Source: Lucinisca nassula
Lineage: Eukaryota; Mollusca; Bivalvia; Lucinida; Lucinidae
Length of the DNA stretch: 64,000 bases
Direction of reading: 5' to 3'
Assembly (NCBI GenBank): GCA_963580285.1
Contig: CAUZLF010000208.1
Location: forward strand, 1-64,000
Positions 1 to 11,300 of the stretch are shown here, in pieces. The notes under the pieces are model-generated. The model was not told the DNA's origin, ran no database searches, and was given only the letters and a program-made list of their open reading frames with translations. Made by a program: the position numbers and the translations under genes. Within the stretch, counting starts at the first letter, position 1. The number at the start of each line of letters is the position of its first letter.

Positions 1-20
1 TTTATTTTATACTTTGCAGT

Positions 21-215
21 GAGCGCTGTGGTGCAGTGGTAAAGCATCGGATATGAGATCGAAAGGTAGCCGGTTCGATCCTCACAAGCACCACGCGTTG
101 TTTCCTTGAGCAAGAAACTGTATCCACATTGTTTAGTACTGGTTCATACCCAGGAAAAGAGGGCCACATGGAAGATTAGTACTAGTACTAAATGTGTTAC
201 CCTCTATAAATAAGG

Positions 216-263
<48 letters not shown>
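21..263 (+). mobile_element. tRNA-derived SINE with (TTA)n tail
   Basis: The head resembles a tRNA pol III promoter: an A-box-like stretch (GTGGTGCAGTGGTAAAGC, about 29-46) and a B-box-like GGTTCGATCC (about 71-80). An unrelated body follows and the element ends in a pure ATT/TTA run at about 223-263, which is probably its 3' tail. The tRNA-like part could not fold as an intact tRNA, so this is a SINE and not a tRNA gene. Confidence 0.7.
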
Positions 264-265
<2 letters not shown>

Positions 266-698
266 ATCAATGCATATCTGAAACAAATAAAAATGATATT
301 TTCACACTATTAAAATATATGATATTTTCACACTTCACTCGAAAAATAACATGACCTTTATATTATTTTCCCAGTAGCTGCCCGGACTACTTTTCTCGCC
401 AGTCATATGTTATCGATAAAATATTGCTGCAAAATATCTTTAAAAGCACTCTTTGAACTGTAAAAATGCTGTATTCAAAATGTTAATCTGTTTGTTTTGA
501 AACTGACTTATTTTAGGCTTATTTTTTAGCTTTTAGAATACCTATGGTCTGTCGACCGCCCGTTGTCCTTTGTCCGTCCACGATTTTCAAAGATCTCCTC
601 TGAAACTACTGGGCCGATTAATTGTATGGGGAACGAAATATTAATTTTATACCGCAATCAGGCATTCTAGTAACCTAATATCCTTTTAATACGCTTTC
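264..698. other. AT-rich stretch, no gene seen
   Basis: No ORF of interest, RNA gene or recognised element was seen. The sequence is AT-rich, with a short repeat of TGATATTTTCACAC near 295-330. Confidence 0.5.
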
Positions 699-840
699 GA
701 TGCGTGAAAATGACGTTACACCGTCTAACGTCAAGGAAATCGACTAGTGACGTCATAAATTGGGAATTTTAATGACGTCACTCTCCACGCTCTTCCGAGC
801 TGTGATTTGTTGCAGAATAAAACACAGTTATTTTCCATTG
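699..840. repeat. dispersed TGACGTCA-containing repeat, copy 1
   Basis: Closely matches 5312-5426. The shared order is GATGCG.GAAAATGACGTTA, TCTAACGTCAAGGAAATCGA, CTAGTGACGTCA, then ACACAGTTATTTTCCAT. The family is rich in CRE-like TGACGTCA palindromes and encodes nothing. Confidence 0.7.
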
Positions 841-1261
841 CCTATATAGCCGCGCTGTGTTAGAATAGTAATTTTAACATGAGGTCAACTGGTTGTTCCT
901 GGGCACTTTGTTAAAATGAATGCACCAGTGGAAACATATCGGGGAATAGGTTGATACAGGTTTATGAAAAACAACCTTTTCTAAATCATATAGGTCAATT
1001 ATGTCTTGCCTTGTTCTATTGTTTTTTGGCTTTCTTTTGAGGATCTGTCATTTGGAACTCTTTCCTAGATTATTCATTTGTTAGTATAGTTACATTATGG
1101 TACATCTGTATATGCTCCTATGTGAGCCGAAAATTCGTAATAAATATCTTGTATCTTGGTTGTTGTTGTTGAGCGCTCATTTCAGGGGTCGTTGATGCCA
1201 TTTATCTTGCGTCACGTGGGAGCCCTACTGATATTGGCAAGGCCTGTTGTACTTGCAATAG
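841..1261. other. no gene seen
   Basis: AT-rich sequence without a supported feature. Nothing resembling an exon or RNA gene was recognised. Confidence 0.4.
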
Positions 1262-1445
1262 GTAAAAGGTGGGGGTGGGGGTGGTTTGTTTCTTGTTTCC
1301 ACACATTCATTAGTTTTCCTCGGTCTCCCGTGTCCCTCATTTTCATCTCCTCTATATTATCTCTTCTACACTTTTGTCCTTTTCCCTTGGAGACGACATA
1401 AAATGACACAAAGGTTGACGTGTCGTGAAACCCAACATTGAATCA
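1262..1445. repeat. dispersed repeat with pyrimidine-rich centre, copy 1
   Basis: Resembles 49360-49550 along its length. It has a G-rich start, a long TC-rich middle, a GGAGAC..CA.AAA..C.CA block, and ends with AAAGGTTGACGTGTCGT(G/T)AAA. The end looks like the 3' part of an invertebrate SINE, but no tRNA-like head is visible. Confidence 0.5.
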
Positions 1446-2260
1446 ATTTGACTGTTTACATCACGTGATGACGAAGTTGTTAGTGATGACGTAATTGTTA
1501 GCAATGGCGGTGTCACTGTAGGTAAATCGATTGTTACATTTAAAGGTCGTGACACAATCTAGAAGTATATTAACCGGGCACGATAACCTCTCTTAATGCA
1601 AAAATACATTACTTCCGGTTATCAGCCCTGGCGGGCAAAAACTGGTTATCAGGGGCAGTGTCCATAACCTTCGGCATGTGCCAGTGTTATCGCATATGCA
1701 AAATGGTGGTTATGGATGTTAATATAGAAACAAGTATGTGATACTACCTTCTACCGTGGCCTACAATACGTATTGTCGGACCTACTTTTCAGGTCACTAA
1801 TTTACAATTGTAAACAATAACATGCAACCTTTTATACATGGGAAAACAACGAAACTGCATGTTCGAACCTTTGCAATATTTATTTGAACAGATTTTCAGA
1901 AATTTCAGCTAAATCCTTACCTTCTCGGCAATTCCTGGTTTGAATGGCCCTTGGAATAACTGCGCACTGCTACTGCAATTGCGTCTCAACCTCGAAAATA
2001 ATTTCTAAAGCTAAAAGCAATTATTTATTTGCAGTCTTTCATACAGAATGTTAAGCGCTGAGAAACTTTTATTCGAGCGTCGATGTTGTTTCCTACGTCT
2101 TTGTGGCGCGGTGACGTCAGAAAATTTACACTCGTTGACGTCACGTTATACTACGTGTGCGCGCCATGGCACTCAATGTCGTTTTACATGCCACACTGTC
2201 TGCAGTCATTATTGCTTAAATCTGTTTAATTATTGCAAAACTTCTTAATTGTTTTGAATT
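1446..2260. other. no gene seen; scattered CRE-like palindromes
   Basis: Only short non-coding ORFs are present. TGACGTCA/TGACGTAA words occur near 1440-1500 and 2110-2145. No RNA gene or exon was recognised. Confidence 0.4.
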
Positions 2261-2417
2261 GCGGTATAAAACTAAATACATGATTAGTGTTTTTGACAAT
2301 AAAATATAATCGGTTCGCCGCGACAATTTTATAGGGGCGCCCCTATAAAATTGTCTAAGACTCGCCGATTATATTTTATTATTAAAGACACTAACCATGT
2401 ATTTACTATATCCCTGC
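2261..2417. repeat. long imperfect palindrome (foldback MITE-like)
   Basis: The sequence folds on itself around about 2340. The core GACAATTTTATAGGGGCGCC is followed by its reverse complement, and outer blocks such as AAAATATAATCGG and TAAATACATG(A/G)TTAGTGT also pair. Arms are about 75 bp. It encodes nothing and is probably a foldback MITE. Confidence 0.7.
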
Positions 2418-2520
2418 AGACACAAAACGTTGACTCAACGTTGAACTAACGTTGAACTAACGTTGAAACAACGTTTTCAACGTTGTTTCAACGTTAGTTC
2501 AACGTTGAGTGCCTGCTGGG
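2412..2520. mobile_element. MITE, CCCAGCAGGCAC family, copy 1
   Basis: The right end GTGCCTGCTGGG is the reverse complement of the TIR seen at 24475. The left end CCCTGCAGACAC is a decayed version. The interior is a palindromic run of CAACGTTGA/AACTAACGTTG words. This copy (109 bp) is shorter than the two others (about 148 bp). Confidence 0.65.
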
Positions 2521-2983
2521 ATTTGTGGGGATCAGGTCACCTGACCAATATGGCTGCCACCAATGGGACGATTGTCACGAAGCTTGGTATGTATCATTTG
2601 ACACTCGACTCCATCATAGTTCGTCAAAATGATCGCCCCTGGATAACCCTGACCTATTTTAAGTTGAGGTCAAATTTGATCACATAGATATTTCTATGGG
2701 AATGTCAAAACCTTGTGTTTTTCGGAAACTATTACAGCCTGTGATCTGAAAATTGGCAATGAAATGAAAATTGATACATTTTTCTCAGAGACCACAGAAC
2801 CATTTGAAACGAAATTTCATATGGAAGCTTTTAGGAACAAGGAAATGATAAAAAAATAATAACTAGATCAGCAGTCGATGGTATACCATCGCAAATACCC
2901 GCTTTTTCTATAAGTAACACTAATGACTATGTATTAGCTAGCGAAAACTACATGTAAGTTAAAAAAAGTTGCATTCTAACTGA

Positions 2984-3730
2984 TAAGCAAAGTTTCAGAA
3001 GTGTAACTCTTATGGTTAAGAAGATATGGCAAAGTCATACTGTTTGACCTTGGGGTTATGTTGAGGTCCACCCAAAGTATCCCAATTTATTCTATATTCC
3101 AACAGCCATCAAATAACCAAGTTTCAGAAGTGTAACTCCAATAGTTTAGAAGATATGGAAAAGTCATACTTTTTGACCTTTGACCTTGGGGTCGAGGTCA
3201 CACCAAAAGTAGCCCAACATATTCTATATTCCAAGGACCATCCAATAAGCAAAGTTTCAGAAGTGTGACTCCAATAGTTTAGGAGATATGGCAAATCATA
3301 ATTTCTGATCTTTCACCTTGGGGTCATGTTGAGGTCAAGGTCAAACCAAAAGTATCCAGATTTATTCTATATTCCAAGGGCCATCCAATAACCAAAGTTT
3401 CAGAAGTGTAACTCTAATAGTTTAGAAGATATGGCAAAATCATACTTTTTCATCTTTGACCTTGAGGTCAAGGTCACACCAAAACGAACCCGACATACAT
3501 GTATTCTATATTCCAAGGACCATCCAAAAAGCAAAGTTTCAGAGGTGTAACTCCAATAGTTTAGGAGATATGGCAAATCATACTATTTGACCTTTGACTT
3601 TGGAGCCATGTTGGGATCAAGGTCACAAAAATGTAGCCCACTGCCATCTACATACCATGTACTATTCACACGCAAAGTTTCAAAAGTGTAACTTCAGTGG
3701 TTGCAGAGGAGATCCATTTACAAGAAACGT
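2984..3730. repeat. about 130-150 bp tandem repeat rich in AGGTCA
   Basis: Six copies of CAAAGTTTCAGAAGTGTAAC begin near 2986, 3119, 3250, 3402, 3533 and 3673. Each is followed by AGATATGG, TGACCTTTGACCTTG and CAAGGTCA. The TCAAGGTCA/TGACCTT words match the extended half-site bound by orphan nuclear receptors of the ERR/SF-1 type. Binding is not implied. Confidence 0.75.
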
Positions 3731-3800
3731 GACGGACGGACAGACAGACAAACAGACAGACAGACAGAGAGACAGACGGGCGGACGGACAGACGGACTGA
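3731..3800. repeat. (GACA/GACG)n microsatellite
   Basis: A run of GACGGACGGACAGACAGACA-type tetranucleotides. ORFs crossing it on both strands are low-complexity artefacts. Confidence 0.9.
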
Positions 3801-4787
3801 CGCCGGAGGGAACTGTGGTACGAAAACAATATACCCGATTTTGGTCACATGACCAATTTGGTTACCATGCCCATATTAGGTCCTTTAGAAATATTATCCA
3901 AAACCATTGAATTCATTATCATAAAACTTGGTATGTGGCATTGGGGACTTGAACCAATCATGGCTTGTTCAAATGAAGACCCCTGGATGACATTGGTCTG
4001 TTTATGACCAAGGTCAACTTTCCTCACAGAACCATGCATTATTCATAAACTATTGAGCCTGTGGTAATAAGCTAATCTGAAAATAATCAAGACCAATGTT
4101 ATTTTTAAACCTTGTCCCAAGGTCATTCAGATTTGAAAATGAAACATTTTTCTCAGAACCCACCGGACTGTTTGCAACCAAATTTCCAGTGAAAAATAAT
4201 TAATATGAGTTCGGTCACATGACCAATATGGCATGGTAAAATTACTTCAAAACCTTCTTCTCCGGAACCTATGGGGCTATTGCCTTCAAGTTATGATGCC
4301 TCGAGACCCATCATAATGTATTCAACTGAAGACTCTGTCCAAGCATTTATCCAAATTACATCAAGGTCAGATGTGGTTGTATATGCTTGTATATGGGGTA
4401 TCAGAGTATATTGTTAATGTTTTGGAAGTTTTGTTGCCTGTTAAACTTTAATTTGTAAATGCAATCAACTGAATGGGTAAATGAACCTACAGAAGCATCC
4501 AAGGTCACGGTCACTCTTTGAACCTTGACCAAGGTCACTCAGATAACAAAATTAAAACTTAAAAACTGCTGTGCGAATTGAAGTCAAATTCAATATGAAG
4601 CTGTTATGGGATGGAAGAAATGAAATTTGGCAAACAGCGCCCACCCGGATCCGACGCACAGAATACGGCGCCTGATCAGTTTTGCACTTCTTGACCCCTT
4701 CAAGTCTCTTTCCCCTATTTACACTCAAAGACGATCGACCACCGGTGTTTCCAATGTTTTGATAACATCTAGTGTATGCATTGTTTA

Positions 4788-4992
4788 GGACGGGCCTCCG
4801 TGGCCTAGTGGATAAGAGCGCTGACCGTAGGTTCGAGCCTCGCTCGGGCCACGTGTGAGACGCCAAGTTCTGCAACGGAAGGTCAGGTGGTTTGTCTCCG
4901 GGTACTCCGGTTTTCGCCCACCTCTGATTAACGATCGGCTCGATATGAGTGAAATAATCTTGAAAGGGCCGTAAAATCCAAACCAAAAAAAA
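4788..4992 (+). mobile_element. tRNA-derived SINE, family A, complete
   Basis: Starts GGACGGGCCTCCGTGGCCTA with A-box-like GTGGCCTAGTGGATAAGAGC and B-box-like GGTTCGAGCC, and ends in an A-rich tail. It is flanked by a 12-bp direct repeat ATGCATTGTTTA at 4776-4787 and 4993-5004, so both ends and the target are certain. Other copies: 12107-12327, 12063-12522, 59571-59813. Confidence 0.9.
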
Positions 4993-5011
4993 ATGCATTG
5001 TTTAAGAAATA

Positions 5012-5171
5012 GATCAGCTCTAACTGTGATTTGTTGAGTAATTAATCAGTGTTTGGAGGTCATTTGTAAAGTAGATCAAATCACGAGCGCGTAGCGCGCG
5101 TGATTTGTCTACTTTCAACTGACCGACAAACTGTGATTTATTAATCAACAAATCACAGACTAGAGCGGATC
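5012..5171. mobile_element. hairpin MITE, about 160 bp
   Basis: Terminal inverted repeats include CTGTGATTTGTTGA (5024-5037) and TCAACAAATCACAG (5145-5158), extending outward to GATC.GCTCTA. A second hairpin, AAATCACGAGCGCG paired with CGCGCGTGATTT, sits in the centre. No ORF. Confidence 0.75.
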
Positions 5172-5311
5172 CATTTCGATTCTAACGCTGAAAAATCGAC
5201 AACAATGTTGTTGTTTCCTTCAAAATCTCACAACCTCTCGCCATTGTTAGAAGAAAGCCAGCTAAAATATCGACTCAAACACATGCATTTATATCCTTTT
5301 TTTCCTTTTTT

Positions 5312-5426
5312 GATGCGAGAAAATGACGTTATACCTTCTAACGTCAAGGAAATCGACTAGTGACGTCACATATTGGCAGTTTTTAATGGCGTCACTCGTC
5401 GAATTAAACACAGTTATTTTCCATAT
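5312..5426. repeat. dispersed TGACGTCA-containing repeat, copy 2
   Basis: Second copy of the repeat at 699-840, with a short deletion before the ACACAGTTATTTTCCAT end. Confidence 0.7.
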
Positions 5427-5439
5427 CTAAAATAAGATA

Positions 5440-5580
5440 TGAACAATCATGAAAAGACGAACTGTAACAATAGTAAACCGCATTGGAACGGTCAGTTAAA
5501 AGTATTTCAATGGGGGGGGGGGGGGGGGGGGGTGCTGAAATCGATTTACGTGAACACAATCCATGCTACATCTCAAGACC
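5440..5580 (-). mobile_element. PLE 3'-UTR fragment with G20 expansion
   Basis: Diverged match to the PLE 3' UTR: AACCGC.TTGGAACGGTCAGT, then AAATCGATTT and CACAATCC. The six-G tract of most copies is expanded here to a run of about 20 G (5513-5532). Confidence 0.65.
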
Positions 5581-5639
5581 ATGAGAATCCACCGACGACA
5601 GAGATTTGTTCGAATTTGAGTCTTAACGTCCCCATCAAT

Positions 5640-5790
5640 ACGATTGAGGTCATTTTGGAGACGGTGCTTCTAATGTTGTGGGACCCGCCCGATTTATATT
5701 CATGGACGTTTCGCGTCGAACCTAAGGTGTTTACCAGTACTCATGTGCTGCGTGGAAGCAGCATGCAGCCCAATCTTTATTATTTTTATA
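5640..5790 (-). repeat. diverged SINE-like repeat E fragment
   Basis: Weak match to repeat E in reverse orientation: ACCCGC, TTTACCAGTACTC.TG, GTGGAAGC, GCAGCCCA. Compare 51604-51760. Confidence 0.4.
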
Positions 5791-5809
5791 AATTCTGCTC
5801 CAAGACATA

Positions 5810-6124
5810 GGATAACCCACCTCGGTAGCTAAGTCGGATGCGCGTCTGATTGGTGATCAGGAGGACGCAGGTTAGATACCTGCCGGGGTCGGCAACATTC
5901 TTTTGTGGAGATTGATCATGAAATATTTTCTACGGTCATCCTCTCCATTATGCTGATTCAAGAAGGGCAGTTGTCAGTTTCTGCCGAAAGAATGTACACT
6001 GTACTGGTTAACCGCTGACGTATAAGCCTGCACAAGAAACAGGGTGGATACGTAAACTGACCGGCTAAGAAAGTGATCTTAATAGTGTTGACTGGGCCGT
6101 TAAACTTCAATACAAACAAACAAA
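5810..6124 (+). mobile_element. tRNA-derived SINE, family B, complete
   Basis: The head GGTAGCTAAGTCGG, GTCTGATTGGTGATCAGGAG and a B-box-like GGTTAGATACC form a recognisable tRNA remnant. The body ends GTTGACTGGGCCGTTAAACT and a short A-rich tail. An 11-bp target-site duplication TCCAAGACATA flanks it (5799-5809 and 6125-6135). Confidence 0.88.
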
Positions 6125-6367
6125 TCCAAGACATAAGTTTTGGCCACTTTTTAGAGCCGGTTTTAACGAGCACCCACAACATTTATTTCATGTAAAATAA
6201 GAAAAATATCACGGATTTTCGTCAGAGAACTAGCCATTTTGGAGATGTGAAAAATGCACTATGCCGCAAGGGTGTGTTATCATAATGCTGTCTTTTCTCT
6301 TTTCTGTCGGTGACTCGAGATGGCTGACACGATATTGTTTCATGTCTCAAGATCTCATAAAGTTATG

Positions 6368-6672
6368 ACCGGCCTCGGTAGTTCAGTCGGATGCGCGTCT
6401 GATTGGTGATCAGGAGGACGTGGGTTCGATACCAGGGGTCGACAACATTCTTTCGTGGAGATTGATTATGAAATTTTTTACGGTCATATTCTCTCCCTTC
6501 CGCTGATCCAAGAAGGGCAGTTGTCAGTTTCTGGCGAAAGAATGTGCACTGTACTGGTTAACCGCTTACGTATAAGCCTGCCCAGGTAAAGTGTGGATAG
6601 CTAAACTGACTGGCTCTAAAATGGAATAAAGTAATGTTGACTGGGCCGTTAAACTCCAATACAAACAAACTA
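6368..6672 (+). mobile_element. tRNA-derived SINE, family B
   Basis: Second nearby family B copy, with a better B box (GGTTCGATACC) and the same 3' end and CAAACAAA tail. Flanking duplication is unclear (GTTATGA against GCTATGA). Confidence 0.82.
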
Positions 6673-6771
6673 AATTAAAATAGCTATGAAGGAATTTTAT
6701 AGTGGCCTTATTAAGGAAAATTTGTGTAGAAAAAAAGTTTATTACCAGTTACAAAAGAATGATGACATCAT

Positions 6772-6919
6772 CCAAGCAGGCATAAGACGTAATTGTGACG
6801 TCACATCAACGTCGCAACAACATCATTACATTTATGCAACGTCAAATCTACGTCGGTGCAACGTCGTGACGTTGCACCGACGTTGATTTGACGTTGCCCT
6901 AGCAACGCATGCCTACTGG
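6772..6919. mobile_element. MITE, CCCAGCAGGCAC family, copy 2
   Basis: Ends CCAAGCAGGCAT and ATGCCTACTGG are decayed inverted repeats. The interior is made of AACGTC/GACGTT palindromes (GCAACGTCGTGACGTTGC). Length about 148 bp, nearly the same as the copy at 24475-24623. Confidence 0.7.
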
Positions 6920-7134
6920 TGCTAACCACACTCTCCAATATATAGCCTCGTAAATAAGCCATTCAACAGGCTACTCGCATCGCCAAAAGAGAGGTTTGTA
7001 TTAGTTGTTCCTCTTCTGAAATCTATTCGGTCCAATACTGAGTATGACAAATAGAAGTGAAGGCAATGATCGAGAATCGATATAATTAACCCACACCTCC
7101 CATCAGAGACACCAACGGGAAACAAACACGAACA

Positions 7135-7680
7135 TGAATTCTTGCATAAATACCTATGCGCATGCCTGTTTGAAGCCATTGTCAAATGGACGGAAAGTCG
7201 TGCTCAAACAGCAAAAACCATGTTCAAATCATGAAATTCGCGTGCTGTTTGAACATGGATTTTGAACTTTTGTTATCACAAGACGGGCCTTGCTTTGTTT
7301 ACGTTACGTTGAGTGACGTAACGTTATCGCCCTGAACGTAGCGTTTTAGGGTTCTATGATGACGTCAGAGGGTTATTGCATGACAACGTCATTGTAAACA
7401 ACATTCTGAACTGGCCGCCATTTTGGTTTGCCTGGCGCATTTTAAGAGTTTATATGGACTTTATATGGAGTTTTTGGGCCTTTTCGTCAAAACTTGCGGT
7501 CGGATTCGTAAGTTATGCAAGAACAGCGATCATCCATGTTTATTTCATTGCATTAACATTTGCCGGATCCCTCGGAAGATATTTGAACATGAGGCCTGGC
7601 AGCCTCATGTTCAAACAGCTTCCTCGGGACCCGGCAAATGTTAATGCATGAAAAACCATGGTTGATCCCTATAATAAGTA
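7135..7680. mobile_element. insertion with long terminal hairpin
   Basis: This block is absent from other PLE copies. Its right part (about 7505-7685) is a long imperfect hairpin: TGCATTAACATTTGCCGG...GAACATGAGGC (7549-7597) pairs with the following GCCTCATGTTC...GTTAATGCA (to 7648). A shorter inverted pair TTCTTGCATAA (7136) and TTATGCAAGAA (about 7513) also exists. Element class is unclear. Confidence 0.55.
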
Positions 7681-7828
7681 ATGGAAACATCACAAGCGGA
7701 AAGACAAAAGGATAGTTACTTTCGCGCAAAAATGGCAAATTGGCTATCCAAAGCACAAATATATAAGCGGGATGAACGATAACAAAAAATAAACGCGGCA
7801 AGCGAACCGCCTTTGAACGGTCAGTGAA

Positions 7829-8132
7829 TTTGTTTGTTTTGGAGTTTTACGGCCCAGTCAACACTATTTAGGTCATTTTTGAGCCGGTCAGTTTACCTAT
7901 CAACACTTTCCTGGGCAGGCTTATACGTAAGCAGTTAACCAGTACAGTGCACATTCTTTCGCCAGAAACTGACAACTGCCCTTCTTGAATCAGCGGAAGG
8001 GAGAGAATGACCGTAGAAAAGATTTCATGATCAATCTCCACGAAAGAATGTTGCCGACCCCGGCGGGAGTCGAACCCGCGTCCTCCTGATCACCAGTCAG
8101 ACGCGCATCCGACTGAGCCACTGAGGCCGGCA
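7829..8132 (-). mobile_element. tRNA-derived SINE, family B, inserted in PLE
   Basis: Complete family B SINE read on the minus strand (head near 8130, tail near 7830). A 13-bp target-site duplication AACGGTCAGTGAA occurs at 7816-7828 and 8133-8145. That word is a single-copy part of the PLE 3' UTR in uninterrupted copies, which confirms the insertion. Confidence 0.92.
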
Positions 8133-8342
8133 AACGGTCAGTGAAAAGTATTTCAATAGTGTTGGCTTAAGTCGACGATACGCTGTCACAATCCTCGCCC
8201 ACATTTCTGTCGTGGTTTAGACAAATAATTTGTTCAGTCCGCATGGAGTCTTCCTAACTCATCATTGCAACATCTCCAAGAACATAAAAATCAAACAATT
8301 CCAGAGATTAAACAAAGGTGAGGACTCGACAGCATGAAATAA

Positions 8343-11300
8343 CTGAATCAGAATCAGAATCAGAATTGTTACTGGTGACACGTCAAATGACATTCATACA
8401 CCAGGACCTGTGATATGGGAAGTTAGTCCCTAGCTCTAACCAAAGATGTAAACTTAGCTACACAATCCTCAGCACCTTCAGCCGTCAAAATAATAGAATC
8501 GGGAAGGGCATTCCAATCTCTAATGGTTCGGGGGAAAAACGATTCTTTATAAATATCCGTTCTTGCAGTAAGGGTCTGAAACGTCATTGAATGGTGTTTT
8601 CTACATTGCCTAGCTGGGGGAACAAGGTCATCTGTTGGAATGCTGGCAGCACCCTTTAGACCTTTGTATAAGAGTATGAGCCTACTGTCTCTTCTCCTTT
8701 TCTTGAGAGACTCCCATCTTAATTTTCCTAGAATTCCAGTCATGCTCCCAGTTTCAAAGCAATAATTTCCAGTTACAAATCTAGCAGCTCTATTCTGAAC
8801 TTTTTCAATTTCTTCATTTAGGACCACTCCGCTTGGGTCCCAGATGCAACTACCATATTCCAAGATTGGGCAAACAAGTCCCCTGTATGCTGTTTCTTTC
8901 ACATCCTGAGGACACTGATGAAGATTTCGCCTCAGGAAACCAAGTGTTCTATTCGCCTTTGTACACATATTGCTAATGTGTGTATTCCATCTCAAATCGT
9001 GAGTGATTGTCACACCAAGGTATTTAATGGAATTCACATTTTCGAGGACCGTTCCCTCTAAGGTGTAAGAAGCCTCAACTTTATTAGATCTCTTCCTTGT
9101 TATCTGCATAATATTGCATTTAACTGGTTGAAATCTCATGCCCCATTTTCTAGCCCAACATCCTGATCTATCTATGTCGGCCTGAAGTTTCAGTGAGTCA
9201 TCTATATTTCTAATTTCCCGGTAACAAACACAGTCATCTGCGAACAGTCTTATTTCTGAGTCAATATCAGTGGAAATATCATTGATGTACAGGGAGAATA
9301 ATAGAGGACCAAGAACGGTCCCCTGTGGGACTCCAGACAAAACTGGCGCCCATACTGAAGATTCACCATTAACAACAACACGCTGTTTTCTGTAGCAAAG
9401 GAAGGAATCTATCCATTTAAGAGTCTTCCCACCAATTCCATAACCAAATAATTTGGATTTAAGTAGTTCATGAGGAGGGGTGTCAAAAGCCTTCTCAAAG
9501 TCCAGAATAAATGTGTCCACCTGCCCCCCTTTGTCCAGGATTTTTGCCCAATCATTAATAACCGTGCTCAACTGAGTTTCGCAACTATGCCTTTTCCTAA
9601 ATGCATGTTGTCTGTCTGACAAAAGTTTATGTTCATCCAAGTGGGCCATGATGTTTGAGCAGACTATGTGTTCAAGCAATTTACATAGAACACAGGTCAG
9701 TGACACCGGGCAATAATTACGAGCAAGAGCCCTGTCCCCTTTTTTGAAAAGTGGACAGATGTTCGCTAGGAGCCATTCTTTGGGAATTTCACCCGTATCG
9801 AGAGATTGTTGGAAAAGATGAGCAAAAACTGGACCTAACTCGTTTGCTAGTTCCTTCAGGACTCTAGGATGAAGCTCATCAGGCCCTAAAGCTTTAGAAG
9901 GGTTCAAGCCTTTAAGTAATTTGATCACTCCCGCAGAGGATACAACAATATTTTCCATGAAAGGGGCCGATCTTCCAGTCAATGGAACCTCTTTGAACTC
10001 AGTTATATTAAATGCATCATTGAATTGACCAACCAATTCCTCTGCCCTTTCAGAGTCCGATTCAGCGACCCCGTTCCCTCCTCTTTTATTAAGGGGTGGG
10101 ATACCTTGCCTATCTTTCTTCTGGCTATTGATATATCTGTAGAAGTCTCTGGGATTCGCCTTTACATCACCTACCAAGTTATTTACATACTGATCATGCT
10201 GATTTTTGATGTCATTTTTAATTTCTCGTCTCAAGTTTTCAAATTTTGCTCTGAGTTTACCACTTCCCGACTTTTTTGCCTTAGCATGAATCTTATTTCT
10301 CCTCCGAATTTTTCTTCTTATTTCTGGTGTGATCCAAGGAATTGAAGATACAGACCTGCTAGTTTTGGAGGGGATATGATTTTCGGACGAAGCTTGAATG
10401 AAAGACTTTATCAAATCAAAGTTCTCCTGGACAGACCGAGCGTCTGAATGACCATTAAAGTATTTCTCTCTTGCAAATTTTAGGGCATCCTTCCTCATAG
10501 TTTCATAGTCACCCTTTTGATATAAGTACACCTTTCTACGAGGTTTCTTTATAGGTGGTATGAAGATTTTCAAAAATCCAGAGACAATATCATGATCACT
10601 TAGTTTGTCCGGGGATTGAATATCCCCAAACTGTCCTGGCAAAGTTGTAAGAATCAAATCCAAAGTGTTTCTATCTCGAGGAGGGAAGTCAACAACCTGT
10701 TCCAAGCCATGATCATTCATGATGTCGACCAACACCTGTCCCTCTGACGGACTCAGCATCGTGCCTTGTTTGCTGAGCCTATCTGGCCAAACAATCTCTC
10801 TGAAGTTGAAGTCGCCTAAGACATGTACTGCAGGAAGTTTTTTACCCTTATTCTGAGACTTAATGCGATCAAGCTGATCTTTAAATAACTGGAAGTTTTC
10901 GACAGTGTCGTTTGGTGGTCGATACCAACTTGCAATAAAGTGGGAAGTTTTGTTTGCAAAAACCTTAACCCAAACAGATTCTGAATCGTTTTCCAGTTCC
11001 ATGAATGGCATATGAGGGATATCTCTGTGAACGAGCAACATCACCCCGCCGCCATGAGTGTTTCTATCTTTTCTGTAGACACTGTATTCGCAAGTTTCAG
11101 GGAAAAGCTCCGAAGTCATAATTGAACAGTCAATCTTTGTTTCCTGAAAAGCCACAATATGTGGTTGGTGAGTATCAAGGAAAGCTAAAAGTTCAAGTAT
11201 CTTTCCTCTTAAACCGTTAATGTTAATACTGCAAAGTTTCAAACCTTTTACAAAATTCGGCTTTCTCATGTCAGTAGTCGGAGATTTAACTCCTTTCTCC

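Larger units (their letters stand above)
2521..4560. repeat. decayed repeat region with GGTCAC.TGACCAAT modules
   Basis: Three module starts of the form GGTCAC(C/A)TGACCAATATGG lie near 2535, 3843 and 4213. Each is followed by related text containing CTTGGTATGT, CCCTGGAT.AC and AAGGTCA. They flank the tandem array at 2984-3730. No coding function is seen. Confidence 0.55.
7045..8342 (-). mobile_element. PLE 3'-UTR copy, split by two insertions
   Basis: PLE 3'-terminal sequence begins at about 7047 (minus-strand 3' end) with the GGCAATGATC.GAATCGAT subfamily signature. It is interrupted at 7135-7680 and 7829-8132, then runs to ACTGAA at 8342, where a LINE interrupts it. The same PLE resumes at 11454. 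It carries the expected landmarks AACGGTCAGTG and ATTTGTTCAGTCCGCATG. Confidence 0.75.

Noticed and set aside
29..80. True tRNA genes at SINE heads (also 4790, 5818, 6368, 8110, 53160, 59800)
   Set aside because: A and B boxes are recognisable, but acceptor stems do not close and each is fused to a repeated body with a tail and target duplications. They are SINEs.
3594..3910. Overlapping ORFs of 60-69 codons on both strands
   Set aside because: They are translations of the (GACA)n microsatellite in several frames.
5439..5810. 123-codon ORF with a poly-Gly stretch
   Set aside because: It crosses a PLE fragment, the G20 tract and a SINE-like fragment, so it is a composite of repeats.
7376..7651. 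Two overlapping ORFs of 73-91 codons
   Set aside because: They run into the long hairpin and have no protein-like features.
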